A DNA stretch of 64,000 nucleotides from Mycolicibacterium rhodesiae NBB3. GTDB lineage: Bacteria > Actinomycetota > Actinomycetes > Mycobacteriales > Mycobacteriaceae. The notes beneath the pieces were generated by a model that was not told the origin of the DNA, made no database searches, and saw only the letters and a list, made by a program, of their open reading frames with translations. The stretch covers positions 1,116,001 through 1,180,000 of the forward strand of contig NC_016604.1 in the NCBI RefSeq assembly GCF_000230895.2. The letters run 5' to 3'. The translations under genes and the position numbers were made by a program. Positions 54,977 through 62,799 of this stretch are shown here, piece after piece (position 1 is the stretch's first letter; each line of letters begins with the position of its first letter).

Positions 54977-55377
54977 GACGCCAATTCCCATGCTGGAACA
55001 GCGATTCCGTCGGCCAGGTCCTCGAACGCCACCCGGACAGCGGCACCCAGGCTCGGTTCCCCGGCGAGCAGCCTGCCGATGAGGCGCAGGTCGGGCTGTT
55101 CGGGAAGCTCGACATCGACCAGCACAAACGGCACCTCGAAGCCCGGCAGGAACGATTGGCGAACCACCACCCACGACCGCAGAACACCAGTCCCGCTGAC
55201 AGGTGTGAACTCGTAGTGGGGATCGGTCGAGCCGCATGCCGTGCAGACGACGTCGGGCGGCATCGCGAACGTGCCACACCACCCGCACCGCGCAACGGTG
55301 AGCACGTGACGCGATGCTGCATCCCAGTACGGGGTCGACGTGTCGTCCGGCACCGGCAGAACACGCTGCGGCATCAC
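54973..55377 (-). CDS. DUF35 zinc-ribbon/OB-fold protein
   Basis: A 134-aa acyl-CoA-associated protein. A rubredoxin-like zinc ribbon (CGWCGTFAMPPDVVCTACGS) precedes an OB-fold with GVLRSWVVVRQSFLPGFEVPFVLVDVELPE. Such proteins bind thiolase-like enzymes and channel CoA substrates, as ChsH2 DUF35 does with Ltp2. It overlaps the CoA-transferase gene upstream (ATGA) and the thiolase gene downstream (GTGA). Confidence 0.93.
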   Translation of the reverse strand: MMPQRVLPVPDDTSTPYWDAASRHVLTVARCGWCGTFAMPPDVVCTACGSTDPHYEFTPVSGTGVLRSWVVVRQSFLPGFEVPFVLVDVELPEQPDLRLIGRLLAGEPSLGAAVRVAFEDLADGIAVPAWELAS

Positions 55378-56588
55378 GGAATGACGCCCGATTCGGCGAG
55401 CTCGGAGATGTGGTCCCAGTCGTAGCCGAGTTCGACCAGCACGGTCTCGGTGTGCTCACCGTGCTCGGGCGCACGTCGCAGGTGGGGCGGCTGACCGTCG
55501 AATTGCACCGGGACCGTGGGCAACCGGTAGCTGATGCCGTCCTCGGTCGACACTTCACCGATGTATGAGTTTGCAATGACCTGAGGATCGTCGACCACCT
55601 CTTCGATGGACTGGATCGGCGACCACGGTGCATCCATCGCGGCGAGCGTCTCCTTCCACTCGCTCAGGGTGCGGGTGGCGAACACCGCGTCGAGTTCGGC
55701 GACGCACGCCTCAGCATTCGCCCGGCGAGCCACGAGGTCGACGAACCGCGGGTCGTCGGCGAGTTCAGGCCGCCCAACCGTGCGGCAGAACTCTGCCCAA
55801 TAGCGGTCGCCCTGAAGAAACATCAACTGCACATGCCGGTTGTCCTTGGTGCGGTATGTGGCAGTGAGCGGGTTGACGACTGCAGTGCGGCCCGAAGTAC
55901 GCATCACATCACCACCATTGAGCGCCGCCAACAGGTCCGACGACAGCATCCACATCGCGGTGGCGAGCAACGAGACGTCGACGACGGAACCTTGGCCGGT
56001 GCGGGTGCGCTTGAGCAACGCCGCCGAGATTCCGAAGGCCAACGCCATGGCTCCATTGCGATCGCCCATCGCTCCGCGCTGGCTGATGGGATAGTCACGC
56101 TCGGGCGGGGTGAGGATATGACCGACACCGCCACGCGCCCAGAACGCCGAGCTGTCATAGCCCGGTTGATCGGCGTCAGGACCGCGGACTCCGAATCCGT
56201 TGCCACGCGCGTAGATCAGCTGCGGGTGGCGCTCCCGGACCGCGTCGGCGTCGAGGCCGAGCCGGTCGAGTGCGCCAGGGCGCAGACTGGTGAGCAGCAC
56301 GTCCGCGGATTCCAGAAGCTTGTGCAGGACATCGAGACCCTGCGGCTGACGCAGATCCAGCGCCACGGACCGTTTGCCTCGGTTGGCAAGTGCCATCGAG
56401 AGATTGACTCCGCCGCGGTCAGTGCCGATCCCCTGCGTCGCAAGCCCTCGGTACGGGTCGCCGTCGAGGCGCTCGACACGGATGACGTCGGCACCCCAGT
56501 CTGCGAGCAGCGCTCCCGCGACAGGTACGAACACCCATTGAGCCAGTTCGACAACCCGAATGCCGTCGAAGGCGCCGTCGGTACTCAC
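55374..56588 (-). CDS. Class III (CaiB/BaiF) CoA transferase or racemase-like protein
   Basis: A 404-aa protein of the formyl-CoA transferase/alpha-methylacyl-CoA racemase family. The N-terminus GIRVVELAQWVFVPVAGALLADWGADVIRVE and the catalytic-Asp region QRGAMGDRNGAMALAFGISAAL (D176) are typical. It could transfer CoA to an acid or epimerise a methyl-branched acyl-CoA before beta-oxidation. GTG at 56588 overlaps the kinase-like stop as GTGA. Confidence 0.9.
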   Translation of the reverse strand: MSTDGAFDGIRVVELAQWVFVPVAGALLADWGADVIRVERLDGDPYRGLATQGIGTDRGGVNLSMALANRGKRSVALDLRQPQGLDVLHKLLESADVLLTSLRPGALDRLGLDADAVRERHPQLIYARGNGFGVRGPDADQPGYDSSAFWARGGVGHILTPPERDYPISQRGAMGDRNGAMALAFGISAALLKRTRTGQGSVVDVSLLATAMWMLSSDLLAALNGGDVMRTSGRTAVVNPLTATYRTKDNRHVQLMFLQGDRYWAEFCRTVGRPELADDPRFVDLVARRANAEACVAELDAVFATRTLSEWKETLAAMDAPWSPIQSIEEVVDDPQVIANSYIGEVSTEDGISYRLPTVPVQFDGQPPHLRRAPEHGEHTETVLVELGYDWDHISELAESGVIP

Positions 56589-57634
56589 CCTTGCGCCTCC
56601 CAGTGGTCGGCGACGGCGGTCCCCAGGCGCCCGAGGAGAACGGCGATCACGTCGGGCTGCACCTTGGTGGTTATCGCCCACAGGAAGAATCCGTGAATCA
56701 TGCCGTCAATGAGCGTCGGCCATGCATCGGTAAAGGGTGGCGGTGCGACGCCCTGCGCGGTAAGACCATCGAGGTAGTGCTGCAACAGATCCCGCTCTGA
56801 AGCCCGGCGTTGTGCGGGTGAGAGCGTCGCCGCGATCAGGTATCCGACGTCGACCTGCCAGTAACCGCGTTGAACGAGCTGCCAGTCAACGAGGTGTGGC
56901 CGGCGGTCGGCGTCCACCATGATGTTGCCGACGTGGGCATCACCGTGGATGACGCACCACCCCGTCGAGAACGGCCCAGGCGTACGGTCGCTGAGCTGAC
57001 GATGAGCGTCCAACAGGCCCTGCGCATCGCGAATCGTCGGGGGCACGCCGGCGCCGTTCGACCCGTTCAAGTTCGCCGTCATGATCTCGAGCGTCCGCGC
57101 CTCGCCCCACGCACGCACCGCGCGGCCCAGCCGGGGCTGCAGCCAATCCACCGACATCCATCGCGCGTCCATCCATGTGCGCGCATGCAAGCGGGCCAAT
57201 TCGGTGAGAGCGTCGGCAGCCTGTTCGGCGGTGAAAGGACTGTTACCGTCCAGGAATTCGGCCCCGTCCGCGACCTCGTCGCGGGTGATCACCACCCCGT
57301 GCCGCGTCGCCGGGTGGATGTCGGCATAGACGCCGCGCAGTGTCGCAACCCCGGTCACATCCGCGAGGTCGCGATAGAAGCCGGCCTCGGGCTCCCCCAC
57401 GAATCCGATCGTGCGACCGAGGTCGGAGAAGTAGCCCTTGATGCACAGGTGCCGCGGCGCGTCGGGATACCCGTCGCAGTCGATCGTGAACCGCGCGTTC
57501 GTCGAGAGCCGTTCCACAACCGGCCCCCGCGCGACGGTGCGGACGTGCACACCCGGGAAGCGCGGCTGCAATGCGGCGGTCAGCCATTCCGGCGACAGTG
57601 CGACGCCGAGATCGTCCGGGACGGCCACCGTCAT
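56585..57634 (-). CDS. Aminoglycoside phosphotransferase (APH)-fold protein
   Basis: A 349-aa protein of the APH/choline-kinase superfamily. Catalytic loop CVIHGDAHVGNIMVD and metal motif PHLVDWQ are present, as is the N-terminal GYPDAPRHLCIKGYF with the ATP lysine. In actinobacterial acyl-CoA gene clusters such proteins are frequent and probably phosphorylate small alcohols; no antibiotic role is implied. ATG at 57634 or GTG at 57649 can be used; the latter overlaps the SDR stop. Confidence 0.85.
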   Translation of the reverse strand: MTVAVPDDLGVALSPEWLTAALQPRFPGVHVRTVARGPVVERLSTNARFTIDCDGYPDAPRHLCIKGYFSDLGRTIGFVGEPEAGFYRDLADVTGVATLRGVYADIHPATRHGVVITRDEVADGAEFLDGNSPFTAEQAADALTELARLHARTWMDARWMSVDWLQPRLGRAVRAWGEARTLEIMTANLNGSNGAGVPPTIRDAQGLLDAHRQLSDRTPGPFSTGWCVIHGDAHVGNIMVDADRRPHLVDWQLVQRGYWQVDVGYLIAATLSPAQRRASERDLLQHYLDGLTAQGVAPPPFTDAWPTLIDGMIHGFFLWAITTKVQPDVIAVLLGRLGTAVADHWEAQG

Positions 57635-57648
57635 GACTGGAGTGTCCA

Positions 57649-58482
57649 CTACTTCAGGCAACTGCCGGCGTCGATCGGAAGCGGAACACCGGTGACGTAG
57701 CGCGATTCGTCGCAGGCCAGGAACAGCACGGCGTTGCTGATGTCCACGGCGTCGACCCACGGGATGGGCAGCATGTGAAACATCTGACAGATCGGGGCCA
57801 TGTCATCGGGACCGGGATTCTCCAGGTCCGGCCGGAACGTCCGGTATGTCGACTCGTTGAGCAGCAACTCGGTGCTGACATGTGTCGGGTGCACCGAGTT
57901 GACGCGAATCGAGAACTGCCCCAACTCGACTGCGAAGGTTCGCATCAGCCCGACGACACCGTGCTTCGCGGTGACATAGTGCCCGACGCGGGGGTAGGCC
58001 TTCAGCCCACCCACCGAGCTGGTCAGTATCACCGAGCCGCCCCGACCGCCCGCCTTGATGTGGGGCACCGCCGCCTTGACCGACTTCCACACGCCCGTGA
58101 GGTTTACATCGATCATCTGCTGCCATTTCGGCTCGTCCATCTCGTCGAGTGGGGCGCCGGGCGTCCCGATACCGGCGTTGGCGACGACGATGTCGAGCCT
58201 GCCCAGTTGCTCGGCGCCGCTGTCCACGGCAGCCTTGAGCGCGTCATAGTCACGCACATCGACCTCGGCGGTGACGATCCGGCGGTCGAGCGCCTTCACC
58301 ATGTCGGCGGTCTCGGCCAGATCCTCGGGCGTCGACCCCTTCGTCGTGTTCTCGATGTGCCTGCAGATGTCGATCGCGATGATGTCGGCGCCCTCTTCGG
58401 CCAGCCGGACAGCGTGACTGCGCCCCTGTCCGCGCGCCGCGCCGGTGATGAACGCTACTTTTCCCGCAACTCTTCCGGTCAT
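57649..58482 (-). CDS. Mycofactocin-dependent-type short-chain dehydrogenase
   Basis: A 277-aa SDR. The cofactor motif VAFITGAARGQGRSHAVRLAEEGADIIAIDIC is the pattern of the mycofactocin-coupled SDR subfamily, with an insertion after IDIC (RHIENTTKGSTPEDL). Catalytic S155, Y169 and K173 are present. Such enzymes keep a tightly bound NAD(H) reoxidised by mycofactocin and oxidise alcohols. ATG at 58482 has a GGAGAAG ribosome-binding site; it follows FadD by 11 nt. No mft genes are in the window. Confidence 0.9.
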   Translation of the reverse strand: MTGRVAGKVAFITGAARGQGRSHAVRLAEEGADIIAIDICRHIENTTKGSTPEDLAETADMVKALDRRIVTAEVDVRDYDALKAAVDSGAEQLGRLDIVVANAGIGTPGAPLDEMDEPKWQQMIDVNLTGVWKSVKAAVPHIKAGGRGGSVILTSSVGGLKAYPRVGHYVTAKHGVVGLMRTFAVELGQFSIRVNSVHPTHVSTELLLNESTYRTFRPDLENPGPDDMAPICQMFHMLPIPWVDAVDISNAVLFLACDESRYVTGVPLPIDAGSCLK

Positions 58483-58493
58483 CTGTCTTCTCC

Positions 58494-60053
58494 TCACGCC
58501 GGGGTGTGTGACCGCGCAACCTGTTGTCTCACAAGATATTTCTGCACCTTGCCGCTGGCCGTACGCGGAAAGTCGTCGACCTGGTGCAACTCTTCTGGCC
58601 ATTTCTGCCTGGCCACCCCCGCGGTGTCGAAGTGGGTCCGGACCTGCTCGCGGGTCGGCAACTCCTGGCCGGCTCGGACCCGCAGCATTGCGACGACGCG
58701 TTCACCGAACCGTTCGTCGGGCGCTGCCACCACAACGGCCTCTGCTACCTGCGGCATGGCCAACAGCACCTCCTCGACCTCGAGCGCACTGATGTTCTCC
58801 CCGCCGCGGATGATGACGTCGGACTTGCGGTCGGTGATGGTCACGTACCCGTCCGCGTCGACGACGCCGATGTCCCCGGTGTGATACCAGCCCTCGGCAT
58901 CGAAGGCACTCGCCGACAACTCTGGGTCGAGATATCCGAGGCACAGATCCGGTCCGCGCGAAAGGATTTCACCGTCAGGTGCGAGTCTGACTTCGACGCC
59001 GGGGCGCGGGTTGCCGTCGGTGAGCAACCGCTTGTCCAGGGCGGCATCCGGGCGTGACCCCGTAATCGATGGATGCTCGGTGCTGCCGTAGGACCGGGTG
59101 ACCACGAGCCCTAAATCGGTGAGCCGGCGCGTCACCGCCGCCGGTATGACCGAACCGCCGAGGCCGAGGTACGGCATATATTGCAGATGGTCATCGGTGA
59201 ACTCGGGATGATCCAACAGGCTGGTGATGAAATATGTTGGTCCACCACCGAATCCGACGCCCTCACGCTTCATCAGTGCGAGGACCATGGCGGGGTCCCA
59301 CGCATCGCACAGATGGATCGGCAGACCCTCGAGCACCGGGCACAGCAGTCCGCCGAGCATGCCGATGAAATGGCCGACCGGCAGCGCCATCACCGTTCCC
59401 GAAGGATTCGCGAGGTGGTTGGCGGACAGCTGACGGATCTCGCAGCCGAGTGTCTGATGACTGTGCACCACCCCCTTGGGATTGCGGGTGGTGCCGGACG
59501 TGAACGCGATCAGCGCGGGTCCCGCCGGGTCGGCGGCCATCGTGCCCGCCATCGGTTGTGCATCGAGGAGATCGTCGAAATTCTTTCCGACCACGCCCAC
59601 GATCGGGACGTCCGCGCTCACCTCCGGTTCGTAGCTCATCCTGCCGAATTCCTGCGCCGTGACGAAGACCTTCGGCCGCGCGGTGGTGAGGATGTGGCCG
59701 AGTTCCTTGCGGCCGTAGAAGTGGACGATCGGCACGACGACAGCCCCCAGCAGGGTCGCCGCCCAGAACGTCGCGGCGGCTTCCATCCAGTTGGGCAGTT
59801 GGAATGCGACGACGTCGCCGGGACCGACACCGCGCAAGCGCAGGCCCGCCGCGAGCCGCCGCGCGGTGTTCTCCACCTCCCCGAAAGTGCCTGCGAACGG
59901 CCGGACATTCGAGTAGACGTTGAAGCCGACGTCCGGATTCGCGGTCAACGACGTGGCCAGCAGGTCGCCGAGCGTGTCCGCCGTCCACCAGCCCTCGGCT
60001 TCGTAGCGCGCCGTGAGTTCAGCAGGAATGACGCGACGTCCAGGGCTGAACAC
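58494..60053 (-). CDS. Acyl-CoA/AMP-forming ligase (FadD type)
   Basis: A 519-aa adenylate-forming enzyme. ATP loop IAFTSGTTRNPKGVVHSHQT, A5 YGSTEHPS, A7 WYHTGDIG, hinge DRKSDVIIRGGENIS and catalytic lysine in RTASGKVQKY are all intact. It would activate a carboxylic acid to its CoA thioester. GTG start at 60053 lies 7 nt after the -10 box TACTCT, so the mRNA is probably leaderless. It is the first gene of the seven-gene minus-strand operon. Confidence 0.95.
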   Translation of the reverse strand: MFSPGRRVIPAELTARYEAEGWWTADTLGDLLATSLTANPDVGFNVYSNVRPFAGTFGEVENTARRLAAGLRLRGVGPGDVVAFQLPNWMEAAATFWAATLLGAVVVPIVHFYGRKELGHILTTARPKVFVTAQEFGRMSYEPEVSADVPIVGVVGKNFDDLLDAQPMAGTMAADPAGPALIAFTSGTTRNPKGVVHSHQTLGCEIRQLSANHLANPSGTVMALPVGHFIGMLGGLLCPVLEGLPIHLCDAWDPAMVLALMKREGVGFGGGPTYFITSLLDHPEFTDDHLQYMPYLGLGGSVIPAAVTRRLTDLGLVVTRSYGSTEHPSITGSRPDAALDKRLLTDGNPRPGVEVRLAPDGEILSRGPDLCLGYLDPELSASAFDAEGWYHTGDIGVVDADGYVTITDRKSDVIIRGGENISALEVEEVLLAMPQVAEAVVVAAPDERFGERVVAMLRVRAGQELPTREQVRTHFDTAGVARQKWPEELHQVDDFPRTASGKVQKYLVRQQVARSHTPA

Positions 60054-60060
60054 AGTGCTC

Positions 60061-60080
60061 AGAGTAGAACGTCGTTCTCG
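60061..60080 (-). promoter_or_regulatory. Promoter/operator of the FadD operon
   Basis: Read on the minus strand, AGAACGACGTTCT is an odd palindrome directly upstream of -10 box TACTCT (60066-60061), 7 nt before the GTG start. 15 of 20 bases are identical to the ALDH promoter at 45041-45060. Confidence 0.7.
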
Positions 60081-60166
60081 TCAGAACAAGGGCGCAGCTA
60101 TTGATGGGTCTACCCCACCCCCGCCTGTCCCGCGGCGTGGTGCGGCCCGGAATACCACCACCGGCC

Positions 60167-60179
60167 TAAACTTGAATTC
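60167..60179 (+). promoter_or_regulatory. Leaderless promoter of the methyltransferase gene
   Basis: TAAACT at 60167-60172, then 7 nt, then ATG at 60180. This is the classic spacing for transcription starting at the first base of the gene; there is no ribosome-binding site. Confidence 0.55.
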
Positions 60180-60968
60180 ATGGCTGCCCCCATCGGACAG
60201 CTCACGCGCGGCACCACCGGTTACAACCGGTTGCGACGCAGCGATCGCTGGCTGGTGCACTCGTCGCGGGTGCGCGCCGCACTGCTGTCCGCCGCCGATC
60301 CGTTGGTGGTGGACCTCGGTTACGGCGCGCTGCCGGTGACGACGCTGGAGCTGGCCGAACGACTGCGCGCGGTGCGCAGCGACATCCGGGTCATCGGCCT
60401 TGAGATCCACCCGGACCGGGTCGCCAAGGCACGTGAAGCCGGCGGAGACACCGTCGAGTTCGCACTGGGCGGTTTCGAACTGGCCGGGCACAACCCCGTG
60501 CTGGTGCGCGCGTTCAACGTGCTGCGCCAGTACCCGGAGGACGCGGTGGCCGGGGCCTGGTCCACCATGGCCCGCCAGTTGGCTCCCGGCGGTCTGATCG
60601 TCGACGGCACCTGCGACGAGCTCGGCCGGCTGTGCTGCTGGGTGCTGCTCGACGCCAACGGTCCGCTGAGCCTCACGCTGGCGTGCGACCCGTTCGCCAT
60701 CGAGCGTCCGTCCGATCTCGCCGAGCGGTTGCCCAAGGTGCTGATCCATCACAACGTCGACGGTCAGCCGATCCACACGTTGCTGTCAGCCGCGGACCGT
60801 GCGTGGGCCACCGCCGCGGGACACGGCGTATTCGGACCGCGGATCCGTTGGCGCGCAATGCTGGATCAACTGCACGCAGGAGGATTTCCCGTGGATCCAC
60901 CTCGGCGGCGGATGCGCGACGGCGTCCTTACGGTGCCGTGGACAACCGTGGCGCCGCGTCTGCAGTGA
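60180..60968 (+). CDS. Class I SAM-dependent methyltransferase-like protein
   Basis: A 262-aa protein. The region PLVVDLGYGALPVTTLELAE resembles motif I of SAM methyltransferases, and IRVIGLEIHPDRVAKAREAG contains the acidic residue that binds the SAM ribose. The middle and C-terminal parts are mycobacterial and not recognised. The substrate is unknown. It ends convergently with the symporter gene, with a 41-bp coding overlap. Confidence 0.78.
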   Translation: MAAPIGQLTRGTTGYNRLRRSDRWLVHSSRVRAALLSAADPLVVDLGYGALPVTTLELAERLRAVRSDIRVIGLEIHPDRVAKAREAGGDTVEFALGGFELAGHNPVLVRAFNVLRQYPEDAVAGAWSTMARQLAPGGLIVDGTCDELGRLCCWVLLDANGPLSLTLACDPFAIERPSDLAERLPKVLIHHNVDGQPIHTLLSAADRAWATAAGHGVFGPRIRWRAMLDQLHAGGFPVDPPRRRMRDGVLTVPWTTVAPRLQ

Positions 60969-62472
60969 CCAGCTCCGGCTCGGCCTCGTCGGCGTCCTCC
61001 AGCGCGTCGTCGACGTCCTCGGCCACTCTGATGTCAAGCCCGCGAATCGGCGCGGGCCGCGTCAGCAACGCGATGAACACGTACGTGACCAACGACGCCG
61101 CGAACGCGATGAACGTCGGCCACCCGTCGAACGACGCGTCGACCACATTGTTGGGGATGTAGAGGATCGTGTTGTCGAGGCCGTACATCGTCGGCGTCAT
61201 GACGAACAGCACCAGGCGCACCGAGAGGCCGACCACGATCGATGCGATGGCAGCGACCGAAGTGCCTCGGCGCCATATCAATCCGAGGATGAACGGCACC
61301 ACCAAGCAGGCCAGCAGCAGATCAAACGCCAGGGTGAGCAGAATTCCGGTCTGCTTGACGTAGATCGCGATCAGGATCGACAGAAGTGTCATCGGGACCA
61401 TCGCGATCCGCGTGGCGCGCAGCAGCGGATCACGCTGGCCCGGAACATGCACGCGCCGAACGCCACCCAGGTTGCGCACCGAGACGTTCGATATCGCCAG
61501 GATCGCGCCGTTGGCTGTGCTCATCGAGGCCCCGACGAGGCCGCACAGCACGATGATGGTCAGGAACAGTGGTGCGTACTGATCGAGCAGGACGAACAGG
61601 ATCGGCCCGTCGAGCTCTTCGGGCATGAAGGCCTTGGCCGACAGCACCACGAGGCCGAACGGCACGCAGATCGCCACCACGCCGGTGGCTGCGCTGAAGC
61701 ATGCGCGCCGGGCGGTCTCGGGAGACTTGGCCGCGAAAACCCTTTGCATGAAGTCGATTGCGACGATGTCGCCGATGCCGAGCGCGATGAGCGTCGCCCA
61801 GTTGATCACCGCGCCCTGCGCGGGGTCGGTCATCTGCCCCATGTCCAGTGGTCCGGCGCCCTCGGCGATAGCGATGCCGTGAGTGGTCGCCATCCAGATG
61901 AGCAGTCCGACGGCGCCGATGAAAATCAACGACATCTGGATGATCGCGGTGTACGCGTCGGCGATCAGCCCGCCGGTACCTGTGTAAGCGACAGCGAGGG
62001 CCGCGATGATGACGGTGCCCAGCCAGTACGGCATGCCGAGGAAGTAGTTGAACAGGAATCCGCCCGCCACGAGGTTGCCCGCGACGAGTATGCAGAACCC
62101 CACGATCAGCATCACCGACGCGACGGCCTCGACCCGACGGCCGAACCGCAGCCGGTAGTAGTCGGGGAAGGACGTCAGGCCCATCCGGTTCATCGGTTTG
62201 GCGAAGAACAGACCGGTGAAGAACAGGCACAGCGCGAGACCCAGCGGCAGGCAGGCGCCAGCCCAGAATCCGAATTCCGACGCCAGATCCGTGTTGCCGA
62301 GCGTGGCGTTGGTGTCGACGGCCGAACCCATCAGGGCGCCGCCGACGAGGATCAGCGGCAACATGCGTCCGCCGACCAGGAAGTTGGCGCTGTCGCCGGC
62401 GATCCGCTTGGACACCAGGAAGCCGACGAGGACGACAACTGCGATGGATATCCCTACGCCGAGAAGAATCAC
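60928..62472 (-). CDS. Sodium:solute symporter (SSS family), riboswitch-controlled
   Basis: A 514-aa transporter with 13 or so membrane helices and an acidic C-terminal tail (EDVDDALEDADEAEPE). SSS-family features are FLVGGRMLPLILVGGALMGSAVD, GFWAGACLPLGLALCLFF and GLTSFPDYYRLRFGRRV. Its mRNA leader is a guanidine-I riboswitch, so guanidine or a guanidine compound (or a linked solute) is the expected cargo. GTG start at 62472 with ribosome-binding site AAAGGGAGG at 62479-62487. It is divergent from the GdmH-like ureohydrolase. Confidence 0.92.
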   Translation of the reverse strand: MILLGVGISIAVVVLVGFLVSKRIAGDSANFLVGGRMLPLILVGGALMGSAVDTNATLGNTDLASEFGFWAGACLPLGLALCLFFTGLFFAKPMNRMGLTSFPDYYRLRFGRRVEAVASVMLIVGFCILVAGNLVAGGFLFNYFLGMPYWLGTVIIAALAVAYTGTGGLIADAYTAIIQMSLIFIGAVGLLIWMATTHGIAIAEGAGPLDMGQMTDPAQGAVINWATLIALGIGDIVAIDFMQRVFAAKSPETARRACFSAATGVVAICVPFGLVVLSAKAFMPEELDGPILFVLLDQYAPLFLTIIVLCGLVGASMSTANGAILAISNVSVRNLGGVRRVHVPGQRDPLLRATRIAMVPMTLLSILIAIYVKQTGILLTLAFDLLLACLVVPFILGLIWRRGTSVAAIASIVVGLSVRLVLFVMTPTMYGLDNTILYIPNNVVDASFDGWPTFIAFAASLVTYVFIALLTRPAPIRGLDIRVAEDVDDALEDADEAEPELVTADAAPRLSTAP

Positions 62473-62493
62473 GGGAGCCTCCCTTTACGAGGT

Positions 62494-62598
62494 GGAGCCT
62501 CCCGGGCTTTTGTCCCGCCGTGGAACGGCCGGCGTCGCTGCGCAGCCGCTTGCGTCTCTCGGACCAGGCCCGGCGAACCGGCGGAACCCTAGACGCGC
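62494..62598 (-). promoter_or_regulatory. Guanidine-I (ykkC) riboswitch
   Basis: On the minus strand the conserved blocks appear in order: CTAGGGTTCCGC (62592-62581), a short GC hairpin, CTGGTCCGAGAG (62567-62556), a variable stem, then ACGGCGGGACAAAAGCCCGG (62521-62502) followed by GAGG. These are the invariant parts of the ykkC/guanidine-I aptamer. It lies 22-126 nt upstream of the symporter GTG. A 6-bp hairpin (CTCACA/TGTGAG, 62599-62618) precedes it. The rest of the 327-bp intergenic gap (62619-62799) holds only the presumed gdmH promoter and leader. Confidence 0.93.
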
Positions 62599-62709
62599 CT
62601 CACACGGGTGGATGTGAGTCGTCGATCAGACAAACCCTCACCCGTTACGTCGGCTCGCGCTTCGTGTTAACGATGCGTTGCAATTCCCTCCTGCCGGTTT
62701 TGCGAATCG

Positions 62710-62744
62710 CTGCCAAGATAAAGGCAGGAGCCAGCCAGAGCTCC
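62710..62744 (+). other. Two adjacent hairpins in the ureohydrolase leader
   Basis: CTGCC-8 nt-GGCAG (62710-62727) and GGAGC-8 nt-GCTCC (62727-62744) could form consecutive 5-bp stem-loops in the mRNA upstream of the ureohydrolase. They do not show the ACGR loops of guanidine-II or the guanidine-I motifs. Confidence 0.3.
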
Positions 62745-62799
62745 CCGGACGAGGTGCGTCGTACCCGGCTTGCGACAAGACGGCGCGTGAGGAGCACTC

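Noticed and set aside
56585..57634. Aminoglycoside resistance gene
   Set aside because: It only shares the APH fold. It is embedded in an acyl-CoA operon, where such kinases have metabolic roles.
60799..62592. 597-codon open frame on the plus strand
   Set aside because: It is antisense to the SSS symporter and very rich in His, Arg, Asp and Gln. No domain is recognisable.
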